This document shows, in pieces, positions 12,392-22,882 of a stretch of DNA of 64,000 nt. The notes under the pieces are model-generated. The model was not told where the DNA came from. It did no database searches and worked only from the letters and a program-made list of their open reading frames with translations. Each line of letters begins with the position of its first letter. Within the stretch, counting starts at the first letter, position 1. The stretch is from Symmetrospora coprosmae (taxonomy: Eukaryota; Basidiomycota; Cystobasidiomycetes; Symmetrosporaceae): NCBI GenBank assembly GCA_008802785.1, contig VUYT01000006.1:372001-436000 (forward strand), read 5' to 3'. The position numbers and the translations under genes are program-made.

Positions 12392-14187
12392 ATGAAGGCC
12401 GCCACTTCCACCTCCTTCAGCAGCAAGAAGCGCCCTTCCCCGCTCGACCGCTCCCCGGCCTCGACGACCGCAGGCAGCGGCACGTCGTCCGTCTCGATGG
12501 CCTCGCGCAGCCGGAGGAGCAGGTCGCCCAGCTCGCAGCACTCGCCCTCGCGCCGCTTGGCGCCCGACTGCCCCACCTCGACCTTCTCCTCGAGCTCGTC
12601 GCCAGTAGTCTCTGGCTCGATGTCCACCGCGGCCGCGTCTGCCTTTGCTGCAGCCGCTGCCTCGGCTGTCCCGGCTGCATCGTCCTCATCGTCTTCGGCG
12701 TTGCCCCTGACCAAGGAGCAAAAGCAGAAGCAGGCCGCCTACGACAGCCAGATGATCAGCCTTTTCGAGCTCGAGTATCGCGAGGACGTCATCGAGTACA
12801 TGTACGAGATGGAGGTGCGTTTCTCCTCCTCCTGCTCCGGAAAACAGGCAACACTAGTCGCGTCCCCTGCTGTCACGTGACCTGACGCGCTTCTTTCATG
12901 CTGCCTTCCCACCCTCAGAGCCAAACGATAGCCTCTGTGGAGCTCATCGACATGCAGCCCGAGCTCGCATGGTACATGCGGCCGTACCTCGTTGACTTCC
13001 TCATCGAGATTCACCAGCAGTACCGCCTGCGCCCGGAGACGCTCTACCTCGCAATCAACATTGTCGACCGGTACGTGAGCAAGCGCATCGTCTACAAGAA
13101 GCACTACCAGCTCGTCGGGTGCGCCGCGCTCTGGATCGCGAGCAAGTTTGAGGATGCAAAAGACCGCGTCCCGACGGTTGAGGACCTGTGCGCTGTGTGC
13201 TGCTCAGCCTACGACCAGAGCGCCTTCATCCAGGTGTGTTCGAGCGCACTCCTGCCGTATCTATAGGCAGCGTGGCTCATACGCTTTCTGTGACCCGCGC
13301 AGATGGAAGGACACGTCCTCTCCACCATTGGCTGGTGCCTTGGCCACCCGACGGCAGAAGCGTGGCTGCGCCTCGCGTGCACCCCTGGACCCTTTGCGGC
13401 CATGGAGGACACGCGGACACAGCACGTTGCGCGCTTCCTCATGGAGCTCACCCTCTTCCACCGCGCGTTCGTCAGCATCAAACCCTCCGACATTGCCCTG
13501 TCGTGCCTCCTCCTCGCGCGCTTCATCTGCGACCCGGACAAGGCGAGACGCTCAAACGAGCGCGCAGAGGTTGTCAAGATTGCCCAGATGCTCGATGCAC
13601 ACCTTGCGGAACACCTCGAGCAGGTCTCTGCTACCGTTGTGAAGAAGTGTGAGTGCGGCCTGGCTTGCTCTGATGCATTGGCCACGGTCTCGTACTCACT
13701 CTTCTGCATGTCGTGCACAGACTCCCCATCCTTCTACTCGCGCGCCTCTACTCACGTGCGCGAATGGTACCTTTCTGGCCGCCGCTTCCATGCGCAGCAG
13801 CTCGCCCCCCCTTCGGCATCATCCTCTGCCCCGGAGATTGACATGACGACCTCGAGCCCGACGTCGTCCACGGCCGGCTCGGCAAACGGCGGCGACTCTG
13901 ACTTTGAAGAGGAGTACGACGAGGAAGGGACGTCCTTCACGTCGGAGCCGCTGACGCCGTCGACGTCGGTCGCTTCGTCCGCGTGCGGGGACCTATCCTC
14001 GGACCCATTCGAGTCGTCGACAGCGGGTGGGCAGGCGCGGCAGCATGCGGCTCACGCTGCCTACTATGCAGCAAAGGCGCTGCCGATGCAGCAGCAGCAG
14101 CAGCAGCAACAACCGCAGCTGCCACTGCCTACGCCTGCAGCCGGCATGCAGTGGGCCATGCAGGTCGTCCCGCCATCAACCGAGTAG
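12392..14187 (+). CDS. G1/S cyclin, CLN type
   Basis: Cyclin of 516 residues that would activate the main cell-cycle CDK in G1. Four exons fit in phase: 12392-12814, 12919-13233, 13303-13648, 13721-14187. The cyclin box starts at about residue 125 with SLFELEYREDVIEYMYEME, then PELAWYMRPYLVDFLIEIHQ, TLYLAINIVDRYVSKR and GCAALWIASKFEDAKDRVP, all typical of fungal B/CLN-type cyclins. A second cyclin fold follows (HVLSTIGWCLGHPTAEAWL). The N-terminus is Ser-rich. The C-terminus is acidic and Ser/Thr-rich with a CAG-coded poly-Gln run near 14088-14110, where turnover signals would be expected. It resembles Cln1 of other basidiomycetes. Confidence 0.92.
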
Positions 14188-14944
14188 GACCCGGACATGG
14201 TGCATCCCAAAAGCTCGTTCCAACACCATCCTCCCCCCACCGCGCAGACAGCAGACAGCATCAGCAACCACGCATCAGTACAACTCGTTAATCTCGTTCC
14301 ACTGCTAAACATCTGCATACAGTACCGGCCATTCTGCGCTCCACCTGCCGAGCGCCCGCCGTCTTCTCCTTTCTCGTGTCTGATAGTTTCGAGGACCAGC
14401 CTAGACACCATGCAGTCCCTTCTTTCCGCCCCACCTCGAACTAGCTCGACCCACAACCGACCACCCACTCTCTCTCTCTCTCCCCTTCTTATTGTGATAC
14501 CCTATTGAGCAGTCCTCCTTGTGCATCCCTTTCGTTGTGGCGGTCGAGCTCTGCCTCCTCCTGCCGTACCCCTAGGACACAGCCCTTATACCCCCTTCAC
14601 ATGTGCGCAATTCAAGCGCCGAGAATGCCAATCTCACCATCATCCGACATCCGACGTCTGAGCACCGATGCAATGCCTTCGCTTCGTCTGTCGTGTGCAC
14701 TTTGCTGCGGCTGCTGCTGCTCTCTTCTCCGAACGCGTCCTCCTGCACGATTCACGTGCCACGCCTTCGCCTCAGCTTGCTGCTCTGCCTCTGCACTGCT
14801 AGAGCATAGCAGACAGCAAGAGCCTCATGGCGTAGAGGGCGTCTATCTGGACGACGACGACGATGATCCATACAGCTCCGACATGATGGTCTGATCCCGC
14901 TACTGGACCCCCCATCATCAAGCTGTGCTCTGCCGGAGAGAGAC
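14188..14944. other. Intergenic region
   Basis: Lies 3' of the cyclin gene and 5' of the WG-repeat gene. Pyrimidine-rich in parts. No RNA gene or convincing ORF seen. Confidence 0.5.
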
Positions 14945-17755
14945 ATGGCACCACCATTCAACGCTTTCCACCTCGCCTCGCTCGACTTTGCCATTCCAGC
15001 CGCTGAGGAGCTGCATGAGCTGACGTCCGAGCAGCTGGGTGTGTCTGCTGAAGCTGCCCTTCTCGGTGGTCCTCCCCCGCTTAAGGCTGATGCCGTCTTG
15101 AACTCCTGCCCCGTGCTGCTCCTCTTCCGGCGGCACAGCACTCCTGCAGTTCCACCCGGACTCGACAGATGCGCTGCGCACTGCTGTACGTGCTCATACA
15201 TCTCACTGTCCCGCTGACAACCTGCAGCTCGCAGCTCGTGCTCAGGCTGAGATTTGGCCTGGCCGCCACTCCGCCCCTCGTCTCACGAACAGGCCGCTGC
15301 CCTGTTCTGGGAGCGCAGACGCCAGGACGCGCAGACCACCACTGTAGCTGCCAGTGGGCCGGCAACTCCGACAGATGGCAGTGCTCTCAATGTCCCTGGA
15401 TCAAGTGGCCTATCGCAGGGCGAGGGAGAAGGAGCTCCATCGACCGCGGAAGGCTTGCCCGCTGCAGTAACAGACACCAATGCAGTCGTCGACCTCGTCT
15501 CGCCCATCAGCGACAGTGATGAGACCTCCAGCGCCGTGAGGACTGCTTCGACGTCAGCAGCGCAGCTGGAGACTCCGGTCACTGCCTCTTCCAACGAGGC
15601 AGTCACGCTGTCAGCGGGAAAGGAGAAAGCAGGCAGCTTCTCAGCATCGGATAACGAGACTACGGGTGCCGAGGCTTGGAGGAGCAACCCAGTCATCTCC
15701 GGGGAGTCAACCGGCAACGCTTCTGTCAAGCCGCCCGCCCAGCCCCACGGGAGTGTGCCCAGTGAAACTGAACCAGGCGAGGTTCTCGAGACAGCAGAGG
15801 ATCCGTCTGAACGGGTCGAGCACGTTACCGGAGGTACTTCTGGGCAGGATGCGGAGAGGAAAAACGGACAGGCAGTCTTAGACGCTACATCGCCAGCCAA
15901 GAAAAGCAAAACCCGCAAACGCACCCACAAGGGTGAGAAGCCTCTCCAGCAGAACGATGTAGGAGCCTCGATGTCCCGCGAGGGAGATGCAGGCGAAGGG
16001 GATGAGGGTCGCGAGCGTCGAGTAGCAGCTACCCAGCCCGCATCGGGAACGGGGTTGCGCAAGGGAGCAGATGCAGAGCCTGCTCGAAAGCGTCGCAAGA
16101 CGCAAGCCCGCGAGCGGACCCGGTCGTCGGCAACTGCGTCAGATGCAGACTGCTCGTGCTCCGAATGCGAGCCCCTCTCGTCTTCAACCTTTTCGTCTGC
16201 ACCCTCCTTCTGCTCGTGCTCCGGCTGCGAGTCTAGCGGTGCATCTTCTTCTTCGCCTAGGCCCCGTCGGAAGCCTGCCCACTTACGTTCCAAGGAACGG
16301 GACCGACGCAAGAGCGTAAAGAGCTCCTCGTCCCGCTCAAAGAAGCCATCCCGCAGCGGAGAGAGGCCTCGCGACATCCAACTGCCATTCAAGCCGGCGA
16401 GCAAGCCGCAGAATCAGCCTTCGAGCCGTTCAGGCTTGCCCCCACGCCCGCAAATCTCCTACGACGGGTTCAGTACTCAGCAATACCTACCAGTTCACGG
16501 CTATCCCGCCACGCAGGCCGCTCTCGAGGACGAAGAGGAAGAAATGACGCGCCAGCAGCTCTCGCATCTGCACCGCAGTGCGCCTACCAACCCAGCAGAG
16601 AAGCAAATCGTCACCGACAGAACACGAGCAATGACGCGCAGTCCACCGCGCGCCGTCAAGAACAGCTACTCCTTCCCGGGCGAGCCGCCAGCAGCGTTGA
16701 CCTCGCGGACCGAGAGCGCCGGACGATGGGCGGGACAGCCGCAAGGCGAGGTGAGGCCGCAACAGCGAGGCAGGCATGGTAGTCAGCTCTCCGCGAGTCA
16801 AGGTCAGGTGGGCAGCTACACCGGCACAGCTTTTAAGAGCGGCAGGCCTGGAAGTGCAACGCACGTAGGCGATTTCAGCGCGTCGACTGCTGCGCGTGCG
16901 GGCAACTCAGCCTGGGGCGACAGCCCTCCATCGACCGCTGCTCCGACATCAGCGAAGCCCTGGGGTAACGCAAGCGTAGGACAGGCAGTGCCAACTCAGA
17001 GCGCATCGACCCAAGCGGTCGTATCGAGCGCGTGGGACTCTTCACCCGAGCCGGAGCCGCGCGGGGGCCGGAGAGCTCCTGCGAGCAATGCTCCATCAGC
17101 CCCAGCGGCCGCTCGTCCAGGTCCGCAATACCAGCATCATACAAATGGACAAGCCAGCGCTCGTGGGGCACCCGCTACTGGGACTTCTTGGGAGGAGAAC
17201 CAGCTTCGGCTTAGCCAGCAGTATCAGCAGCGACAGACGATCGATTATGCACCAGCACATGCAAAAAGTGCCTGGGGCGACAGCCCGCCCACCGATAGCG
17301 GCCGTCAGTGCCAGAACTCAGGCTTTGCAGCACCATCGCGTGACACAGGATGGGGCGCGCGCCGCAGCCCGACGACCGGCGTCGCAACTGGCGCACCATA
17401 CAAGCGCAACGCGCTGGCCGGTCGCATCGGCGCACGAGAGGATGACGGGCCGCAGTGGGGCCGGCCACGGGACAGAGACTCGCGGTACAGGGAACGCTCG
17501 CCGCACTCGGGCTACGATATGACTCCGGGTCACGGGAGGCAGGTACACGACGATAGGAGGCAGCGGAGGGAGGGATCTAGAGATTACGAACATGGAGGAT
17601 CCAAAGAGCGCGACAAGGAGAGGCCGAGCTACAAGAGGGGGGACCGAGAGCGAGAGGAAGAGCGAGGTGTCGATCGGGCCAGATACCGCAGCAGGAGTCC
17701 GCAGCGTGACCGAGCGGAGCCTCGAGCCGATCAGAATAGTGCATGGGACAGCTGA
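14945..17755 (+). CDS. WG/GW-repeat, RS-tailed low-complexity protein
   Basis: A protein of 867 residues in three exons that close in phase: 14945-15038, 15139-15185, 15293-17755. The N-terminus is ordered (DFAIPAAEELHELTSEQLG, then FHPDSTDALRTA, AALFWERRRQ). Most of the rest is disordered and rich in Ser, Glu, Pro and Arg. The C-terminal third has repeated tryptophan motifs in disordered sequence: NSAWGDSPP, KPWGNAS, SSAWDSSPE, KSAWGDSPP, TGWGARR, PQWGRPR and a terminal NSAWDS. This pattern resembles Argonaute-hook (WG/GW) platforms. The end is rich in RD/RE/RS dipeptides, like SR-type RNA-processing proteins. Role in RNA silencing or splicing is inferred only. Confidence 0.75.
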
Positions 17756-18030
17756 CCCTGCGAGAGCGGCGGCGAGCGTCCCGTGCGCTTCAGGCGCCCT
17801 GTACACGCTGCAAAGGCATCAATTCGTTTCTCAGTACGATAAGGCGCCGACAATGTCAGTAAGGGAGATGAGAAGTGATATGCTTGTTGTGAAAGCCAGT
17901 CAATGCTGAGTAGCTACAGGGTAGGTGTTCGGCCTTGACACGGAGGGTTTGTCATCTCCGCAAGCGCGGATCCTACAGATGTGCCTCGTTATGAGACGCA
18001 GCAGTTCCCGTCCTTGTCGATAGATCGTTG

Positions 18031-18578
18031 TCACTCAGTCTTCTTCGGGTTGCCATCCTCGTCGTGAGTCGCGAAGGCCTCTGCGGATACGAGAGCGCTG
18101 CCTGAGTGCTGCACACGCTGTACTGACTTGGGCTGAAGCCTGAATGCGGCTGGACTCACGCTTGACCTTGTGCAGAACACCGCCAGAGCTCTTGCCAGTG
18201 TCGCTGGCGCTGCCCGGACCGGTGGCGCCGCCCTGCTCGCCCGTAAGATCAGGTACACCGCCGCTCGCCTGTCCAGCACCGGACTGGGTGGTTCCTGACG
18301 GGTCCGGGCCAGTGAAGCCGCTGGCGTCGTTCTGTGCAGGGACGTTGGTGCCTAGGTGCGGGATGATTCGGGGGTCAGGCCAGTGTCGTAGGATGTCGGC
18401 TAGATATCCGGGATCCTCGCTTACCGGCTCCGATGTTGCTGGCAGAGATCGCAGCATGGACAAAACGTATTCAGAGTAAGATGGCGGATGCACAATGTGC
18501 GAGAGGTCAGCTCTGGTGCCGTCGGAGCCATTTGCGGGGCAGCTCCGAGGCGGCTCACGCTGGTTGCTGAGATGCCAT
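18031..18578 (-). CDS. Small unknown protein, 147 residues
   Basis: Three exons join in phase: 18559-18578, 18160-18512, 18031-18101, with introns of 46 and 58 nt. The ordered N-terminus reads ADLSHIVHPPSYSEYVLSML, then PGYLADILRHWPDPRIIPHL. The middle is Gly/Ser/Pro-rich and the end is acidic (ATHDEDGNPKKTE). No signal peptide or membrane segment. I do not recognise the family. The very short first exon is the weakest part of the model. Confidence 0.6.
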
Positions 18579-18905
18579 TATTGATGCTGGATAACGCTGG
18601 CTGTTCGAGGTATTTGTACTTTCCGTAAGCTGTAGTAGGCTGTATTGCTCCTGCTATCGCGAGATGTTTCGACAGAAAGAAGGAAAGAGTGAGCGAGTCG
18701 ACGCCAGACTCGGGAGCTCGGCGACCAGTCCCCGCCGGCAGTGTGGCGTTCGACGTGAGAGTCTTGCGGAGGGTATGACGCAAGCTTACAATTGTCAGCC
18801 CTTTACAGAACACAGTGCCGTGCTTGACTCATGCGGAAGGGGCTATTACTCGTTGCAAAGCAGCCAGTCGCACAGTCTGACCGCCACATCCTAGCCTGTG
18901 CCCAT
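18579..18905. other. Intergenic region
   Basis: Lies upstream of the small unknown gene and downstream of the first amidase. Nothing recognised in it. Confidence 0.5.
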
Positions 18906-20439
18906 TTACAGCTCGGAGTGCCAGTCTCCCTTCTCTCTGAACAACTCGCTGATTTTGGCTGCTACAGCAAGGAGATGTGCATCACCGTGCTCTTTGCCAA
19001 CCAACGACATGCCCACAGCTTGGGGTGGATCGTGAGGCGTCTTGCTGTCCTTTGCGCCGAAGCCCGGCGGAATGCAGATCATCGGCAGATGCATCACCTG
19101 GCGAGGAGGAGAGGCGCGCATATCAGGATGTCAGCAGTATATTCTATGCCTTGGAAGATGGACGCCTTCCACGAGACGCACCGTCCAGAGCGAAGCGAGC
19201 AGACCGACCCCGCTGAAGTGCTCGTCAACAGGCGCGACCATTGGAACTCCGAGCGTCACGGTAGCGTCGAAATCCCCTTGCTCGATGATCTTCTCCCACA
19301 TCCTCTTCAGCTCTGCGACAGCCTCGACGCTCGCCTTGTATTCCTCCCATGTTACCGCCTGACCTTTCCGGAATTCGTCCCAGCGAGCTGGACCAATGCC
19401 ATCTGGACCTTTCGCGATCTCTGCCGCAAAGGAGACCGAGAACTCCTTAGACCCGATCCGCTGCACATGCGTGTAGTAGTCGGCAAACGGAGCCGGAAGC
19501 TCGATCTCCTCGACAACGAAGGAAGCGCTGCAGCCGCGCAGCAGTTCCACTGCCTTATAGTAGGCCTCTTGCACCTCGACCGGAGCCGTATCGAAGCCAG
19601 CCAGCTTACAGCATGCGATGCGTAGCAGACAGCGTATCGTTCCAGTGGACGCTCCGATCGGCACGCCGGAAATTACCGTCTGGAATCTCCGAATGTCCTC
19701 CACGTCTCGCGCCAGGAGCCCGCATGTATCGAGCGTCGGCGACACCGACCACACGCCTGCGAGCGAGATGTGACTGTGCGTTGGCTTCCATCCGTATATA
19801 CCGCAGAACGAAGCCGGACAGATCACTGAACCCTGGGTCTGGGTACCCAGAGCTAGCGGCACCTGGAAGTCGGCAACCGCTGCCCCCGAGCCAGCCGAGG
19901 ATGCTCCAGGAGAGCGCTTGAGGTCATGAGGGTTTCGCGTGAGTGGGAAGCCTTTACGGTAGCCCATTGCAAACTCGAAGGTCGCGGTCTTCCCGAAGAC
20001 CAAAAGGCCGGCCTCGCGCAGTATGGAGACGACGGTGGCGTCTGCAGCGACCATGTTTCCGTCGTATCTCTCGCTTCCAAATTGCGTCGGCATGTCTTCA
20101 CAAGCCCGAAAGCAACGATAGGCACTGAGACACGTTATCGAGCAGGCTGAGCATGGTGAGCCTCGTCTCACCTTTCGTGTAGAAGATGTCCTTCACGCCC
20201 ACGGGCACGCCGAACAGCGGTGACTTCCGCTCATGCCTGGGAATCGCATCCAGCCTCTGTGCCTCTCGGACGATGAGGTCTTCGTCGAGATGCACCCATG
20301 CCTTGACCTCCGCTCGCTCGGCAATTCTTCCGAGAAGCGCTCGAGCCAACTCTTCGACGGTCAAGCGTCCTTCTGCGATAGCGTCTGCGGCCTGGCTAGC
20401 CGACAGCCGCTCAGGGTGTGCGATGTGCTGATCCGTCAT
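18906..20439 (-). CDS. Amidase signature enzyme, copy 1
   Basis: GatA-like amidase of 457 residues. It would hydrolyse a small carboxamide; the substrate is unknown. Exons: 20172-20439, 19182-20095, 18906-19097. The Ser-cisSer-Lys triad is in place: Lys in FGVPVGVKDIFY, the cis-Ser in SPGASSAGSGAAVADF, and the nucleophile in LGTQTQGSVICPASF. The body (WKPTHSHISLAGVWSVSPTL) and the end (HLPMICIPPGF, GMSLVGKEHGDAHLL) fit the family. No targeting signal seen, so probably cytosolic. Same strand and same intron positions as the neighbouring copy, so the two are tandem duplicates. The cis-Ser loop reads GASS where GatA usually has GGSS. Confidence 0.9.
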
Positions 20440-20560
20440 AGTCTTCTGATGGCAAGTGAATGTCGTGAAGCAAAGCTGTGAATGTGTTATCGGACGACAT
20501 GACGGACGCTGCTCCGCTTATTCGGATGACCAAACAGCGGCGCAAATACTGGCTGTATGC

Positions 20561-22070
20561 CTACAGCTTCGTCTTCCACTCCCCATTCTGGTCAAACACC
20601 TCACTGATACGCGCAGCCACCTTCAGAAGGCGTGCATCGTCATGCTCGACACCGACAAGTGACATACCGAGCGGCATGCCGTTACTCTCGATGCAGAAGC
20701 CCGGCAAGTTGATGGACGGAACGTGCAAGGCCTTTGTGGAAGGCAGAATGAGATATCATGATCAGCTCAAAGCGACCACCTGCCCATTATGTCCACTTCG
20801 CATACGCACAGACCACAAGCATGGCAGCAGCGGATCACCGACAGCCCTACTGTCGATCGGCGCGGGCTGAGTGACACTGAGCGTGAAGAGAGCTTCGAAT
20901 TTGCCATCCTGCATGATCTCCTTGTCGAATACCAGCCTCATTCGGGCGAAGGCATCCACGCTCTCTTGATACTCCTGCCAAGACGTCGTCTTGCCATCCT
21001 TGAAATACTTCCGCTTCGACGGGTCTACTCCAACAAGACCCTTTGCCATCTCTCCAGCGAAGGTGATGGAGAATTCCTTCCACAGCAGTTGAAAGTAGAT
21101 CGTCATGTAGTCGTGGAAGAGAGCAGGGAGAGTAACGCTCTCCACGAGGAATCGCGAGTCCCGTCTGAGCAGCTCGACTGCCCTGTCATAGGCCTCCCTC
21201 GTCTCTTCCTGCACGTACTCCCAGTATGGCATGCGACAACAAGCGATGCGGATCGGTGATGTGTGGATGTGCCTGGGCAAAGTGGTCGACGTCGAGATTA
21301 GGAGTACGCTGGCAAGCCGCTGGACGTCCTCTACGCTTCGAGCGAAGAGGCCAATCGTATCGTAGGTGGGCGAGACCGAGAATACCCCAGACAGCGAGAC
21401 CAGATCCTTGGTCGGCTTGAAGCCTATGATACCGTTATAAGAAGCGGGGCAAATTGTGCTTCCGCCCGTCTGCGTGCCGAGTGCCAATGGTACCTGGAAG
21501 TCTGCAACCGCAGACGCTGAGCCCGAGGACGAGCCGCCCGGGCTGCGCCTGATGTCGTGGGGATCACGCGTCGGCGGATAGTCGCCTACTGCGCCAACGG
21601 CAAATTCGTGCGTCATGGTCTTGCCAAAGATCAGGCAGCATCCTGCTTCGCGGAGAAGCGTCACGGCCGTTGCATCCAGCGCGACACGGTTGCCTTGGTA
21701 CCGCTCGCATCCGTGTCCTGTCGGCATGTCTAGGACCCAAGAAGCGATGACTCAGGTCTTGCTTCATGCGTCAGTCGGGACCAGAAGAGGAGGACGCACC
21801 GGACGTGTAGATGATGTCTTTGATGGCGACAGGAACGCCAAATAGCGGCGAATTCCGCTTTTCCATCGGGATGGCATCCAAGCGCTTCGTCTCGGCCAGG
21901 ATGAGGTCTTCGTCCAGGTAAGCCCACGCCTTGACTTCTGGTCGATCCGAGATGCGTTTGAGCAGCGCTCGAGCCAGTGCTTCAACGGTCAGGTGCCCAG
22001 CCGCGATGGCATCGGCTGCCTCGCAGTCCGCGAGGCGCTCAGGTTGGTCAATGGCGAAATGCGCGGTCAT
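20561..22070 (-). CDS. Amidase signature enzyme, copy 2
   Basis: Tandem paralog of the preceding amidase, 453 residues, 121 bp upstream of it. Exons: 21800-22070, 20810-21729, 20561-20731. The triad residues are in FGVPVAIKDIIY (Lys), SPGGSSSGSASAVADF (cis-Ser) and LGTQTGGSTICPASY (nucleophile Ser). This copy keeps the canonical GGSSSGS and TGGS forms, so it is probably the less diverged one. Both introns fall at the same codons as in copy 1, after the KDI block and before the C-terminal HVPSINLPGF block. Function may be general amide use or a specialised catabolic step. Confidence 0.9.
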
Positions 22071-22882
22071 GGATCTAGGTAAATGTCAGCAACGCGGAGG
22101 AGGAGAGCAGACGTATGTCTCATCAGAGCGGAGTAGAGGAAGAAAGAGCATGTCCCTTGTCCGGTTTGACGGAATCGTGAAAGCGGAGGTGCGGATACGG
22201 CCACTGGCATCGACTGGTCAATGAAAGGGAGTCTTCCCTGACATGTCGGGTGAAGGCGAGCGAACACGCAAAGGCAGTCGCAGCCGCTGCAATTTGCGAG
22301 ACAAAGCCGGACAGGATAGTGCGGAGAGCGAGCTCGGTAGACCAGCTGCGTGGCGGCAGGCTGGCGATTGCGGGTGGTTGCAAGGCGAGCCAGACTTCAG
22401 GCAGACAACTGCGAGCAAGAGCGCGTTTATTGCGAGTTCTCATAACTGCTCGATATATCTAAAGATGTTGACTAGTCTACACATTGGTTAACGATGTAGT
22501 CTTTTCGGGCTTCCGTGTTAATGCAAGCTCAGAGGGCTGGAAAGGCAGGGGAAGATGCGAAGCAAGCTACTTTACATGACTAAGACGACTGCGGTACTGA
22601 TGCCAGATCCGACTGCAGCGCGAGTGCGAGGCGGTGCTTGTTTTTGCGTGTGCGAGGGAAGACGAAGACAACTGGAGCGAAAGAAGGGACTGCTGCGATT
22701 TGTGATTGCTGATTGCTGATTGCGGATGAGCGGGCGGGCTGCGTACGCTGCGGGTTGCGCTGAAGGCGGTTCTACGATTACTGTTGCTGATGGTGCCGAA
22801 GTTGACGATCAAGGTGCGGCGACTCCGTCACGCGCGGGGAAGGGAGATGGGGGAGCGCAAGAGCCTGGTGGCTGAAGACGCA
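22071..22882. other. Intergenic region
   Basis: Upstream of the second amidase and downstream of the PCL-type cyclin. Contains purine-rich stretches and the short repeat tgattgctgattgctgattgc near 22703-22723. No gene seen. Confidence 0.5.

Noticed and set aside
11434-12885. A 483-codon plus-strand open frame
   Set aside because: It overlaps the cyclin gene in another frame and has the composition of translated pyrimidine-rich leader, with no family signal.
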